NCBI RefSeq assembly: GCF_014042355.1
Contig: NZ_JACEZU010000002.1
Span: forward strand, 310,001-374,000
DNA from: Rugamonas apoptosis
GTDB lineage: Bacteria > Pseudomonadota > Gammaproteobacteria > Burkholderiales > Burkholderiaceae_D
Direction: 5' to 3'
Length of the DNA stretch: 64,000 nt
A model generated the notes under the pieces. That model ran no database searches. It was not told the DNA's origin and worked only from the letters and a program-made list of their open reading frames with translations. The stretch's first letter is position 1. The number at the start of each line of letters is the position of its first letter. The translations under genes and the position numbers were made by a program. Shown in pieces: positions 9,275 to 18,238 of the stretch.

Positions 9275-10243
9275 TCAGCCGACCAGCGAATGCTTGATGA
9301 TGTTGGTCAGCTTGCGGGCGTAATGGGGGTCGGTGGCGTAGCCGGCCCGCTGCAAGCCGTGGGCGAAGCTGCTGGCGTCGCCCGCGCTGGCCAGCACTTT
9401 TTCATAACGGGGATTGCTGGCCAACAACTTGGCGTAATCCTTGAAGCTGTCGCCATAGCTGTCGTAGGCGCGGAACCGTTCCACCCGGGTCTGGGCCTTG
9501 CCATTCACATATTCCGTGGTGACGGCCTCGGCCACCTTGCCCTTCCAGTCGGGGCCGGCCTTGATGCCGAACAGGTTGTGGCTGTTGCTGCCGTCGCGGC
9601 CCTTGATCTCGCGTTTGCCCCAGCCGCTCTCCAGCGCCGCCTGGCCCAGCATGAACTTGGCCGGAATGCCGGTGGCGCGGCTGGCCTCTTCCGCGTGGGC
9701 GCCCAGCTTGGCCTGGAAATTGCGCACATGGGGGGCGGTGCTGCCCTTGGCCGCGTCGCTGGCGGCGTCGGTGGCGCTGGTGCCGGACGTGCTGGCGCCG
9801 GCCGCGCCGGCGCCGCCGGCGGCCGCGATGGCCCGCTGCAGCAGGGCCGGGTCGAAACGGCTGCTGGCGGCCGGTGCGGCCGGCGTGGCCCCGTCCGTGG
9901 CCGCGCCCTCGTTGCCGATCGCCAGCGCCTGGGTATTGGCCGCTTGCTGCGACAGTTGCCGGATCAGCACGTCGGCCAGGCCGATGCCCTTCTTGGCGAT
10001 GCTCTGGCTGGTCTGCTGGTCCAACATGGTGGTGAACATCTTGCTCTGCTGGCTGTCGAGCATGCCGTCCTGGGGCGTGGCGTCGCGCATGCTCTTCATC
10101 ATCATGTTGACGAACATGGCTTCGAACTGGGTGGCCGCGCTTTTCAGCGCCTCGGGCGAACCGGCCTTGGCCGACTGGCGCAGCGCGCCCATGCCCTGCA
10201 CGTCGAGCGCGAGCTTGCCGCTCAGGTCGTTTTGGGTGTTCAT
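9275..10243 (-). CDS. flgJ: Flagellar rod cap protein and peptidoglycan hydrolase FlgJ
   Basis: FlgJ caps the growing rod and cuts peptidoglycan so that the rod can cross the wall. The 322-residue product has the N-terminal Rod-binding domain (about 40-95), an Ala/Gly/Thr-rich linker (about 105-170) and a C-terminal glucosaminidase/muramidase domain (about 172-320). The predicted catalytic Glu is residue 205 in QAALESGWGK. It is a dual-domain FlgJ, as in Salmonella (316 residues). It follows flgI by 10 bases in the flg operon. Confidence 0.96.
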   Translation of the reverse strand: MNTQNDLSGKLALDVQGMGALRQSAKAGSPEALKSAATQFEAMFVNMMMKSMRDATPQDGMLDSQQSKMFTTMLDQQTSQSIAKKGIGLADVLIRQLSQQAANTQALAIGNEGAATDGATPAAPAASSRFDPALLQRAIAAAGGAGAAGASTSGTSATDAASDAAKGSTAPHVRNFQAKLGAHAEEASRATGIPAKFMLGQAALESGWGKREIKGRDGSNSHNLFGIKAGPDWKGKVAEAVTTEYVNGKAQTRVERFRAYDSYGDSFKDYAKLLASNPRYEKVLASAGDASSFAHGLQRAGYATDPHYARKLTNIIKHSLVG

Positions 10244-10253
10244 GGGCGTGTCC

Positions 10254-11375
10254 TTAAATGATTTCCAGCTCGGCCCGCAAGGCGCCGGCCGCCTTCATCG
10301 CTTGCAGGATGGCCAGCAAATCCTGGGGCGTGGCACCGATCGCGTTGAGCGCCTTGACCACCTCGGCCAGCGAAGCGCCGCCCTTGACCAGCATCACCTT
10401 ACCGCTGTCTTTCTTGATGTCGACCTGGGTATTCTGGGTCACGGCCGTGCGCCCGCCCGACAAGGCGTTGGGCTGGCTCACCTGCGGTTCGGCCGTGACG
10501 GCGATCGACAGGTTGCCGTGCGAAATGGCACACGTGTCGAGCGTGACGGCCTGGTTCATCACCACCGAACCGGTGCGGGCGTTCATGATCACCTTGGCCG
10601 CCTGCGCCGCCGGGTTGACCTGCATGTCCTGCAAGGTACCGATGAACGTCACGCGCTGGTCGCTGCTGCTGGGCGCCTGGACCCGGATCACGCGCCCGTC
10701 GAGCGCGTAAGCGATGCCGGGGCCATACTTGTCATTGATGGCTTCGACGATGCGGCTGGCCGTCGAGAAGTCCGTGTTGTTGAGCTCCAGCTTGATCATA
10801 TTGTTCTCGCCGAGGGCCGAGGCGACGGCCCGCTCCACGGTGGCGCCGCCCGAGATCTTGCCCACGCTCAGGTGGTTCACCTGCAGCGAATTGCCGCCGG
10901 CGGCCACGCCCACGCCGCCCACCAGCACATTGCCCTGGGCCATGCCATAGACCTGGCCATCGGCGCCCTTGAGCGGCGTCATCAGCAAGGTGCCGCCGCG
11001 CAAGCTCTTGGCGTTGCCCATGGACGAGACGGTGATGTCAAGCGTCTGGCCCGGCTGGGCGAACGGCGGCAGCGAGGCCGTCACCATCACGGCCGCCACG
11101 TTTTTCAGTTGCAGACTGGAGGCGGCCGGCAAGTTCACGCCCAATTGCTGCAGCATGGACACCACGCTTTGCACCGTGAACGGGGTTTGCGTGGTCTGGT
11201 CGCCGCTGCCGTCCAGGCCCACCACGAGGCCGTAGCCGATCAACTGGTTCTGGCGCACGCCGGCGATGCTGACCAGGTCCTTGAGGCGCTCGGCGCTGGC
11301 CAGCGGCGCGGCCAGCAAGGCGGCGCCCAGGCCCAGCACGGTGGCGGCGCGGCGGAAAAGAGTGAGAGTATTCAT
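10254..11375 (-). CDS. flgI: Flagellar P-ring protein FlgI
   Basis: FlgI forms the P-ring in the peptidoglycan layer around the rod. The 373-residue product carries a signal peptide (hydrophobic residues ~10-26 ending ASAERLKD), followed by the highly conserved P-ring sequence including IAGVRQNQLIGYGLVVGLDG. Length is near the enterobacterial protein (365). Only 2 bases separate it from flgH, so the two ring proteins are tightly coupled. Confidence 0.97.
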   Translation of the reverse strand: MNTLTLFRRAATVLGLGAALLAAPLASAERLKDLVSIAGVRQNQLIGYGLVVGLDGSGDQTTQTPFTVQSVVSMLQQLGVNLPAASSLQLKNVAAVMVTASLPPFAQPGQTLDITVSSMGNAKSLRGGTLLMTPLKGADGQVYGMAQGNVLVGGVGVAAGGNSLQVNHLSVGKISGGATVERAVASALGENNMIKLELNNTDFSTASRIVEAINDKYGPGIAYALDGRVIRVQAPSSSDQRVTFIGTLQDMQVNPAAQAAKVIMNARTGSVVMNQAVTLDTCAISHGNLSIAVTAEPQVSQPNALSGGRTAVTQNTQVDIKKDSGKVMLVKGGASLAEVVKALNAIGATPQDLLAILQAMKAAGALRAELEII

Positions 11376-11377
11376 GA

Positions 11378-12034
11378 TCAGAAAGGCAGCAAGCTCTGGA
11401 AGAAGCGCGACGCCATCGACGTCATTTCAGCCCGGTCGATCTGGCTGTTGGTGCGGTACTCGACCCGGGCGTCGGCCACGGCCGTGGACGCGACCGTGTT
11501 GCCGGTGGCGATGTTGTCGGGATTGACCATGCCCGAGAAGCGGATGAATTCCGTGCCCTTGTTCATGGCGATCTGCTTCTCGCCGGCCACGATCAAATTG
11601 CCGTTGGCCAGCACTTCGACCACGGTCACGCCCATCGTACCCGTGAACGTGTTGCTGGCCGACTGGTTGTCGCCGTCCGCATACTTGCTGGCGCTGTTGG
11701 CGGCCACGGTGGCGCCGAACGTGCCTTGCAGCGGATGGGGCACGCTGGCGCTGACGCTGCCGGACTTGTTGCCCGAGCTGGCGCCGGCCTTGACGGCGGC
11801 CGTCTTTTCCGTGATGACCAGGGTCAGCACATCGCCCACGTGGCGCGCGCGGCGGTCCTCGAAGATGGGGCGGAAGGCGGCCGGCTGGTAAATGGCGCCG
11901 TTGTTGGCCACGGCCTGCTCGGCGGCCAGCGGACGCGAGGTCAGCGGCGTCTGCACGATGGTGGTGGGAATGGCCGTGCAGCCGGCCAGTGCGGCGGCGC
12001 CCAGCGTCAGGACCATGGTGGCGAAGGTTTTCAT
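11378..12034 (-). CDS. flgH: Flagellar L-ring lipoprotein FlgH
   Basis: FlgH forms the L-ring in the outer membrane. The 218-residue product has a lipoprotein signal peptide with the lipobox LAGC; Cys19 is the predicted lipidated residue. The conserved FlgH stretch RARHVGDVLTLVITEKTAA lies near the middle. Length fits the family (about 232). It lies between flgG and flgI in canonical order. Confidence 0.96.
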   Translation of the reverse strand: MKTFATMVLTLGAAALAGCTAIPTTIVQTPLTSRPLAAEQAVANNGAIYQPAAFRPIFEDRRARHVGDVLTLVITEKTAAVKAGASSGNKSGSVSASVPHPLQGTFGATVAANSASKYADGDNQSASNTFTGTMGVTVVEVLANGNLIVAGEKQIAMNKGTEFIRFSGMVNPDNIATGNTVASTAVADARVEYRTNSQIDRAEMTSMASRFFQSLLPF

Positions 12035-12043
12035 GGCGCCTCC

Positions 12044-12826
12044 TTACATCTGCGTCAGTTTTTGCAGCATCTGGTCGGAGGTGGTGATGGCCTTGCTGTT
12101 GATCTCGTAGGCCCGCTGGGTCTGGATCATATTGACCATCTCCTCCACCACGCTCACGTTCGACGTTTCCACGTAGCCTTGCATGATGGTGCCGGTGCCG
12201 TTGGTGCCGGGGGTGTTGGCTTGCGGATTGCCCGAGGCGCCCGTTTCCACGTACAGGTTCTCGCCCTTCGATTCCAGCCCGGTGGGGTTGATGAAGGTCG
12301 ACAACTGGATCGAGCCGATCTGGGATGGCGCCGTCTGCCCCGGCAGCGTGACGGACACGGTGCCGTCGCGGCCCACGGTGATGCTGGTGGCGTTGATGGG
12401 AATGGTGATGGCCGGCTGCAGCACGAAGCCGCTGGAGGTGACCATCTGGCCGTTGTTGTCGCGTTGGAAGGAGCCGTCGCGGGTGTAGGCGGTGGTGCCG
12501 TCAGGCAGCAGCACGTTGAAGAAGCCATTGCCGTTGACCATCAAGTCCTTGTCGTTGCCCGTCGATTGCGGATTGCCCTGGGTGAAGATGCGCTCCACCG
12601 CCACCGGCCGCACACCGGTACCGATCTGCATCCCCGAGGGCAAATTCGTCTGCTGCGACGACTGGGCGCCCGGCTGGCGCACATTTTGGTACAGCAAGTC
12701 CTCGAACACGGCGCGCGATTTCTTGAAACCGTTGGTGCTGACGTTGGCCAGATTATTGGACGTCACGTCCATCTGCGTCTGCTGCGCCTCCATGCCAGTC
12801 TTGGCAATCCAAAGTGAACGTATCAT
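12044..12826 (-). CDS. flgG: Flagellar distal rod protein FlgG
   Basis: FlgG builds the distal rod. The 260-residue product has exactly the enterobacterial length. It begins [20 protein letters not shown], with the [17 protein letters not shown] motif of rod/hook proteins, and ends with the conserved C-terminal helix ([19 protein letters not shown]). It is separated from flgF by 80 bases that show no gene. Confidence 0.97.
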   Translation of the reverse strand: MIRSLWIAKTGMEAQQTQMDVTSNNLANVSTNGFKKSRAVFEDLLYQNVRQPGAQSSQQTNLPSGMQIGTGVRPVAVERIFTQGNPQSTGNDKDLMVNGNGFFNVLLPDGTTAYTRDGSFQRDNNGQMVTSSGFVLQPAITIPINATSITVGRDGTVSVTLPGQTAPSQIGSIQLSTFINPTGLESKGENLYVETGASGNPQANTPGTNGTGTIMQGYVETSNVSVVEEMVNMIQTQRAYEINSKAITTSDQMLQKLTQM

Positions 12827-12906
12827 TTGCTTCTCCCAGTCGCTTGGATCGCGGCGGCCGGTACGACCGCTGCTTATCCCATGCCACCATTATGGAGCAG
12901 CAACAC

Positions 12907-13647
12907 TCAACTCAAAGCGAGGATCTGGGTGGCTTTTGCGGCGTTATTCTCGGCGTTCTTCAGCAAGCTCATTTGCATTTCGAACTGGCGCGCCAGGCTG
13001 ATCATGTTGACCATGGAATCGACCGCGTTCACGTTGCTGCCTTCGAGCGCGCCATCGACCAGCCGCACGGACGGGTCGTTATCGGCCGTCACGCCGCTGT
13101 TCAGGCGGAACAAACCATCGTCGCCGCGCACCATGGCCTTGGGGTCGGGATTGACCAGCTTGATACGCCCCAGCACGTTGGCCGGCCCCGGCTTGAAGTC
13201 GGTGGAGATGGTGCTCACCGTGCCGTCGCTGGCGATCGACACGCTCGTATCGGGCGGCACCGCGATCGGGCCGCCGTCGCCCTGCAGGGTCTGGCCGCTG
13301 GAGGTTTGCAGCAAGCCGTTGTCGCTCACCTTCAGACTGCCGTTGCGGGTATAGGCTTCCGAACCGTCGGCCGATTGCACGGCGAGCCAGCCGTCGCCGC
13401 GCAGCGCCACGTCGAGCGCGCGGCCGGTGGTCTGGATCGGGCCGGCGCGCATGTCGGCGCCGGCCGTCGTGTCGACCACGAAGGTACGGGTGGGCAAGCC
13501 TTCCGACATCACGGGCACGGCCCGGAACGCGTCGAGCTGGGCCCGGAAGCCGGTGGTGGTGGCGTTGGCCAGGTTGTTCGACACGGTGGACTGCTGGTCC
13601 AGCACGTGGCGCGCGCCAGTCATGGCGGTATAGACGAGACGGTCCAT
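12907..13647 (-). CDS. flgF: Flagellar proximal rod protein FlgF
   Basis: FlgF is a proximal rod component. The 246-residue product (about 251 in Salmonella) starts MDRLVYTAMTGARHVLDQQS, with the SNNLANATTTGFRA motif, and ends with the rod-family helix (MVNMISLARQFEMQM). It lies between flgE and flgG. A strong stem-loop separates it from flgE. Confidence 0.96.
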   Translation of the reverse strand: MDRLVYTAMTGARHVLDQQSTVSNNLANATTTGFRAQLDAFRAVPVMSEGLPTRTFVVDTTAGADMRAGPIQTTGRALDVALRGDGWLAVQSADGSEAYTRNGSLKVSDNGLLQTSSGQTLQGDGGPIAVPPDTSVSIASDGTVSTISTDFKPGPANVLGRIKLVNPDPKAMVRGDDGLFRLNSGVTADNDPSVRLVDGALEGSNVNAVDSMVNMISLARQFEMQMSLLKNAENNAAKATQILALS

Positions 13648-13674
13648 GGTGTTCGGTGACTCCGGTAAGGGGCT

Positions 13675-13698
13675 GGGCGCGGCCGGCTGGCCGCGCCC
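13675..13698. terminator. Strong GC stem-loop between flgE and flgF
   Basis: Ten-base perfect inverted arms (13675-13684 and 13689-13698) enclose a 4-base loop. There is no T-run on either strand. It is therefore more likely an mRNA-processing or stability element, or a partial attenuator between flgE and flgF, than a full intrinsic terminator. Confidence 0.45.
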
Positions 13699-13715
13699 CT
13701 GCCGTCAGGCTAGGT

Positions 13716-15260
13716 TTAACGCAGGTTGACCAGGGTCTGCAGCACCGAATCCTCGGTCTTGATGGTCTGGGCGTTGGCCTGGTACACGCGCTGGGCCGTG
13801 ATCATGTTGACCAGCTCGGCCGTCAAGTCCACGTTCGAGGTTTCCACCGAACTGGCGCGCAGACTGCCCAGGCTGCCCGCGCCGGGCACGCCCACCTGCG
13901 GCACGCCGGAGTTGGAGCTCTCGGCCCAGGCGTTGTTGCCCAGCGGCGTGAGGCCGTTGACGTTGGCGAAATTGGCCAGCACCACCTGCGCCAGCGGACG
14001 CGATTTACCGTTGCTGTACTGGCCCAGGATCACGCCGTCGGCGCCGGCCGCGAAGCGTTCCAGGTGGCCCGACGAATAGCCGTCCTGGGTCGACGCTTTC
14101 TCGCTGGTGCTGCTGCCGTATTGCGTGGTGCCGACCCAGTTGGCCTTGATGGTGAGCGGCTGCAGCGAACCCGTGTCCGGGAAGATCGGCAGGCTGATGG
14201 TCATGGGCAGGGTTTGCGGCACGGGCAGGTTGGCCATGGCGGCCGCGCTCAGCGCGCCATTGTTGTTGAACACCAGGCTACCCACTTTCACGGCCGGCAC
14301 CCCGACGGCGGCCGCCAGCGCGGCATCGATCTGGTCCAGGTTGGTGCCGGTCTTGGTGCCGGCGCCATTGACGGGATCGTAAGCGGCCTGCAACGTGGCG
14401 AGCTGGGCGGCGCTGGCGCCGGCCGCCGTGGCCGCCGCCAACATGACCGGGCCGGCCGCCTGGGCATAGGCCAGCGCGTCGGCGTCGATGGTCGCTTGCA
14501 CGGGAGGCAAGGCGTTGACGTCGGTCTGGTACTGCAGCCGCGCCGCCTGCACCCCGGGGTCGGCCAGGATCGACGTGGCCACGGTCTTGGCCGTGATCTC
14601 GGTGCCATCCACGCCCGCATACACGTCCCAGTTGTTGGCGCCCGTCTTGACGTAGTAGGTCGACATGGTGTGGGCGTTGCCCAGGCTGTCGAACACGTCG
14701 AGCACGGTCTGCTTGTTGTAGGTGAGCGGATCGTTGGCGTCGAACGGCACCTTGGTCGGCGCCAGCGTGTTGGAATTGAGGTTGAGCGAGAAGTTGGCCT
14801 GGGTGGTGGCCACCGGCGTCAGGTCGGACGAATCGATGGTGATCGGCACCGGCGCGCCCTGCAGGATCACACCCGAGGAATTGGTCAGGAAGCCCGTCAC
14901 CTGCGCGCCCTGGGCGTTGATCAGGGTGCCGTTCTTGTCGAGCTGGAACTGGCCGTTGCGCGAATACTGGATCGCGCCGTCGACCGAGGTGCGGAAGAAG
15001 CCGCCGCCATTGATGGAGATGTCGAGCGGGTTGTTGCTGGTCTCGATATTCCCCTGGGTGAACTGCTGGGCGATCTGGGACACCGACACGCCGATACCGG
15101 CGTTGTTGCCGCTCACGCCATTGAGCGAATTGGCGTACAAGTCGGCGAACTGGGCCTGGGAACCTTTGAAGCCTACCGTACTGGCGTTGGCGATGTTGTT
15201 GCCGATCACGTCGAGCGATTTAGACGCGCCGTTCAGGCCGCTGAGTCCTTGTTGGAACAT
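13716..15260 (-). CDS. flgE: Flagellar hook protein FlgE
   Basis: FlgE is the hook subunit. The 514-residue product starts MFQQGLSGLNGASKSLDVIG with the GNNIANASTVGFKGSQAQF motif, and ends with the conserved D0 helix (VNMITAQRVYQANAQTIKTED). It is about 110 residues longer than Salmonella FlgE (403). The extra length is mostly an Ala-rich insertion at about residues 225-330. It is separated from flgD by a long snap-back repeat. Confidence 0.96.
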   Translation of the reverse strand: MFQQGLSGLNGASKSLDVIGNNIANASTVGFKGSQAQFADLYANSLNGVSGNNAGIGVSVSQIAQQFTQGNIETSNNPLDISINGGGFFRTSVDGAIQYSRNGQFQLDKNGTLINAQGAQVTGFLTNSSGVILQGAPVPITIDSSDLTPVATTQANFSLNLNSNTLAPTKVPFDANDPLTYNKQTVLDVFDSLGNAHTMSTYYVKTGANNWDVYAGVDGTEITAKTVATSILADPGVQAARLQYQTDVNALPPVQATIDADALAYAQAAGPVMLAAATAAGASAAQLATLQAAYDPVNGAGTKTGTNLDQIDAALAAAVGVPAVKVGSLVFNNNGALSAAAMANLPVPQTLPMTISLPIFPDTGSLQPLTIKANWVGTTQYGSSTSEKASTQDGYSSGHLERFAAGADGVILGQYSNGKSRPLAQVVLANFANVNGLTPLGNNAWAESSNSGVPQVGVPGAGSLGSLRASSVETSNVDLTAELVNMITAQRVYQANAQTIKTEDSVLQTLVNLR

Positions 15261-15307
15261 GGTATTCCCCTATCTGATGAGGTGGCTTACAAAACTGGTT
15301 GAACGTT

Positions 15308-15408
15308 GAGGTTGTTTCAAAATGACCGTGGCGCGGCGTGGCGACGACGACAGTGCGCTTGCACGGCGAGGCGCCACAACGACGCCACGGGCTTGTTGAA
15401 ACGACCTC
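15308..15408. repeat. Snap-back (MITE/REP-like) repeat, copy A
   Basis: The 101-base element has 13-base terminal inverted repeats (15308-15320 and 15396-15408, one mismatch). An inner pair, CCGTGGCG at 15326-15333 and CGCCACGG at 15383-15390, is perfectly complementary, and a small GTGC/GCAC hairpin sits at the tip. It lies between flgD and flgE. The left half shares the pattern TTCAAAnTGACCrTGGCG with copy B at 60762-60820. Confidence 0.7.
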
Positions 15409-15409
15409 C

Positions 15410-16087
15410 TTAGAGCACTTGTTTGATGTCGGCCATATTCAGCTGGCCGATGGCGGGCACGTTGAGCTTGACGCCAGCGCTGCCGGTGGACACGCTGGCG
15501 ACAGTGCCGAACGTCAGGGCGGTGGCGTCCTTGAGCGCCTTGCCGCCCGAGGTGGCCGTGACGGAGAACGAATATTTGCCGTCCGGCGCGACCGTGGTGC
15601 CGTCGTCCAGCTTGCCGTCCCACACCAGCGGCAAGGTGCCCACGTCCACGCCCTTCATGGCGATGCTGTGCACCACGGCGCCGCTGCTGTTCTTGACATC
15701 GATCTGCACACTGTCGGCGGGGGTGGCCAGGTCCACGCCGAACACGGCCTTGCCGCCGGACAGGGCCAGCTGGTTGCCGGGGGCCAGCACGCCGTGGTTG
15801 ATCAGGTTGGTGGCCTGCATCGCCTCGCTGGACTGGTAGCTGGACTTGAGCGACTCCAGCGTCGTGTTGAGCTTGTTGACGCCTGTCACCGTCGACAGCT
15901 GGGCCAGCTGGCTGGTCACTTGCGCGTTGTCGAGCGGATTCAAGGGGTCCTGGTTCTTCAACTGGGTCACCAGCAAGGTCATGAATTTGTCGGTGTCGGC
16001 CTGGGTGCTGTCGGTGGCCGTCGCCTTTTTGGGGTTGACGGCGTTCAGCAAACTGTCCGAAATGGGGGCGGCGGTGGATACGCTCAT
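15410..16087 (-). CDS. flgD: Flagellar hook assembly scaffold FlgD
   Basis: FlgD is the hook cap, required for FlgE polymerisation. The 225-residue product has the conserved N-terminal region (TDKFMTLLVTQLKNQDPLNP, residues ~31-50) needed for export and capping, followed by a Tudor/Fn3-like C-terminal part. Length matches the family (232). Its stop codon lies next to the snap-back repeat that separates it from flgE. Confidence 0.96.
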   Translation of the reverse strand: MSVSTAAPISDSLLNAVNPKKATATDSTQADTDKFMTLLVTQLKNQDPLNPLDNAQVTSQLAQLSTVTGVNKLNTTLESLKSSYQSSEAMQATNLINHGVLAPGNQLALSGGKAVFGVDLATPADSVQIDVKNSSGAVVHSIAMKGVDVGTLPLVWDGKLDDGTTVAPDGKYSFSVTATSGGKALKDATALTFGTVASVSTGSAGVKLNVPAIGQLNMADIKQVL

Positions 16088-16110
16088 GATGATCTCTTTC
16101 TATGTCCGGC

Positions 16111-16521
16111 TTACTGGCCGATGGTCAGGGTTTTCAGCAACAGGGTCTTGGCCGCGTTCATGGTTTCCACGTTGGTCTGGTAGGAACGCGAGGCCGACAA
16201 CATGTTGACCATTTCATCGACCACATTGACGTTGGGCATGGTCACATAACCCTTCTCGTCGGCCAGCGGATTCTTGGGGTCGTACTTGAGCTTCATGGGC
16301 GATTGGTCCTCCACCACCTGGCGCACCCGCACCCCGGTGGAGGCGCCGCCCTCGGTGGCCGGGGTGGCTTCGAACACCACCTGCTTGGCGCGGTAAGCTT
16401 CGCCGCTGGCGCTGGTGGCGCTGTCGGCGTTGGCCAGGTTGCTGGCCACCACGTTCAGGCGCTGGGCCTGGGCGCTCATGGCCGAACCGGAAACATTGAA
16501 GATACTGAACAGCGACGACAT
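16111..16521 (-). CDS. flgC: Flagellar proximal rod protein FlgC
   Basis: FlgC is a proximal rod protein. The 136-residue product (134 in Salmonella) starts [20 protein letters not shown], with the [11 protein letters not shown] motif, and ends with the rod helix ([20 protein letters not shown]). It lies 2 bases downstream of flgB, so the pair is tightly coupled. Confidence 0.97.
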   Translation of the reverse strand: MSSLFSIFNVSGSAMSAQAQRLNVVASNLANADSATSASGEAYRAKQVVFEATPATEGGASTGVRVRQVVEDQSPMKLKYDPKNPLADEKGYVTMPNVNVVDEMVNMLSASRSYQTNVETMNAAKTLLLKTLTIGQ

Positions 16522-16523
16522 GA

Positions 16524-16940
16524 TTAATTACCTCCCTGGATGGCCGCCATCATTTCCTTGATCTGGGCGTTGATCATCGTGATGCCGGCCTCGTAGCGCA
16601 GCGCGTTATCGGCGAACTGGTTGCGTTCCACATCCATATCCACCGTGTTGCCGTCCACGGCGCCCTGCACCACGCCGCGGTACAGCAGCGGGGTACCGTC
16701 CGGCAGGGCCGTGCCATCCTTGGCCGGGGCCGGATAGTGGCGCGCCGCCGTGGTACGCAAGGGCGCCGGCGCACTGGCGGCCATGGCGCTTTGCAGCGCG
16801 CTGGAAAAATCGATGTCACGGGCCTTGTAGTTAGGGGTGTCGCCGTTGGCGATGTTGGACGCGAGCACCGTCTGGCGCTGCGAGCGCAAGCTCAGCGCGG
16901 CTTCGTGAAAGCGCAGGTAATCGTCGAGTTTCCCTAACAT
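16524..16940 (-). CDS. flgB: Flagellar proximal rod protein FlgB
   Basis: FlgB is the innermost proximal rod protein and the first gene of the flgBCDEFGHIJKL operon. Its 138 residues equal the Salmonella length. The [20 protein letters not shown] segment, characteristic of FlgB, is visible near the N-terminus. It diverges from flgA across a 181-base gap (16941-17121). That gap contains the small palindrome TTGCCCGGCGGCAA but no sigma-28 site that I can support. Confidence 0.97.
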   Translation of the reverse strand: MLGKLDDYLRFHEAALSLRSQRQTVLASNIANGDTPNYKARDIDFSSALQSAMAASAPAPLRTTAARHYPAPAKDGTALPDGTPLLYRGVVQGAVDGNTVDMDVERNQFADNALRYEAGITMINAQIKEMMAAIQGGN

Positions 16941-17121
16941 GACAGGCTCCTAAGCGTGCGTCCGGCCGTTGCAGGCTGGACGAACTGGTGATGACAGGAG
17001 CCATGATACGGCCGCTTGCCCGGCGGCAATCGAACGATAAAGCCGTGCTTTTCCGCCCTATTCCGGGCTTGCCCGCTGGCGCGCCGGACTATCATGGCAT
17101 CATTCCAGGAACCTCCACACC

Positions 17122-17820
17122 ATGAAACCACTGTTACTCACCACCTTGCTGCTGGCCTTGTGCGCCCATGTTCCCGCCGGCGCCGACACGGGCGCCGGGC
17201 GCCAGGATGCGGCCGCGCTGCGCCATAGCGTGGAACAATTCCTGCAAACGCAAACGGCCGGCTTGCCGGGCCAGGCCAAGGTGACCGTGGGCGCGATCGA
17301 TGCCCGTATGGCCCTGCCCGCCTGCCCGGCGCCGCAAGCGTTCCTGATGCCCGGCAGCCGGGCCTGGGGCAAGACCACGGTGGGCCTGCGTTGCACGGCG
17401 CCCCTGTGGACCATTTATGTGCAGGCCAACGTGAGCGTGGTGGCCGATTACATCGCCAGCGCCGTGCCGCTGGCCCAGGGCCAGACCATCGAAGCGGGCC
17501 AGCTGGTGGCCGTGCAGGGCGATTTGACAACCTTGCCACCCGGCATAGCCACCGACATGGCCCAGGTGGTGGGCCGCTATGCCAACGTATCGCTGCCGTC
17601 GGGCACGCCGCTGCGGCTGGACACGCTCAAAAGCCGGCCCGTGGTGCAGCAAGGCCAGCTGGTGCGGCTGGTATCGAGCGGCAACGGTTTTTCCGTCTCG
17701 GCCGAGGCGCGCGCCGTGAGCACTGCCGGCGACGGCCAGGTGGTGCAGGTAAGAACGGCTGGCGGGCAACAAATTAGCGGGATCGCCAAAGCGGGCGGCC
17801 TGGTGGAAGTCGCGTTCTGA
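17122..17820 (+). CDS. flgA: Flagellar P-ring assembly chaperone FlgA
   Basis: FlgA is the periplasmic chaperone for P-ring (FlgI) assembly. The 232-residue product has a signal peptide (residues 1-21, hydrophobic core LLLTTLLLALCA) and a C-terminal SAF/FlgA domain with the typical RPVVQQGQLVRLVSSGNGF region. Length compares with 219 in Salmonella. It is read divergently from flgB and followed by flgM with its own sigma-28 promoter. Confidence 0.95.
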   Translation: MKPLLLTTLLLALCAHVPAGADTGAGRQDAAALRHSVEQFLQTQTAGLPGQAKVTVGAIDARMALPACPAPQAFLMPGSRAWGKTTVGLRCTAPLWTIYVQANVSVVADYIASAVPLAQGQTIEAGQLVAVQGDLTTLPPGIATDMAQVVGRYANVSLPSGTPLRLDTLKSRPVVQQGQLVRLVSSGNGFSVSAEARAVSTAGDGQVVQVRTAGGQQISGIAKAGGLVEVAF

Positions 17821-17849
17821 AGAAATATGGGTCGTATGCGGCAAGACGC

Positions 17850-17876
17850 TAAAGTTTATTCAAGCGACGCCGTTAT
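17850..17876 (+). promoter_or_regulatory. Sigma-28 (FliA) promoter for flgM-flgN
   Basis: TAAAGTTT (17850-17857), an 11-base spacer and GCCGTTAT (17869-17876) match the FliA consensus almost perfectly. It lies about 49 bases before the flgM start. This is the expected autoregulatory arrangement: FliA drives its own anti-sigma factor. Confidence 0.85.
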
Positions 17877-17924
17877 AGACTCATATCCCGGAGTCCAGGA
17901 CTTCGATCAGACGAGGATGATGCT

Positions 17925-18230
17925 GTGAAAATCAACGATACACTCAAGAGCACCCCCGGCTTGCCGGCGTCGCCTGCCGGCACGTCCAACGCCCGCGGTG
18001 CCGATAAGGCGGCCGCGACCCCGGCCACGACGGACAATGTACGCCTGTCGCCGCAAGGCCAGGCATTGGCGGCCAGTGCGGCCGGCGGCGCCAGCGCCGT
18101 GTTCGACACCAAGAAAGTCGAACGCATCAAGCTGGCCATCGCCGACGGCCAGTTCCAGGTCAATTCGGAAAAAGTGGCGGACGGACTGCTGGACACGGTC
18201 AAGGATCTGCTGCACTCAAGGAAACGTTAG
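17925..18230 (+). CDS. flgM: Anti-sigma-28 factor FlgM
   Basis: FlgM binds FliA until the hook is complete and FlgM is exported, releasing FliA for late gene expression. The 101-residue product (97 in Salmonella) has a disordered Ala/Thr-rich N-terminal half and a C-terminal sigma-binding half with the family-typical KVERIKLAIADGQFQVNSEK stretch. The start is GTG at 17925, with an ACGAGG ribosome site. A sigma-28 promoter lies directly upstream, and flgN follows after 8 bases. Confidence 0.95.
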   Translation: MKINDTLKSTPGLPASPAGTSNARGADKAAATPATTDNVRLSPQGQALAASAAGGASAVFDTKKVERIKLAIADGQFQVNSEKVADGLLDTVKDLLHSRKR

Positions 18231-18238
18231 GACTCATC

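Noticed and set aside
16941-17121. Sigma-28 or sigma-54 promoter between flgB and flgA
   Set aside because: TAAAGCCG near 17040 lacks a matching GCCGATAA-type element at the right distance, and no GG-N10-GC sigma-54 pair of good quality is visible.
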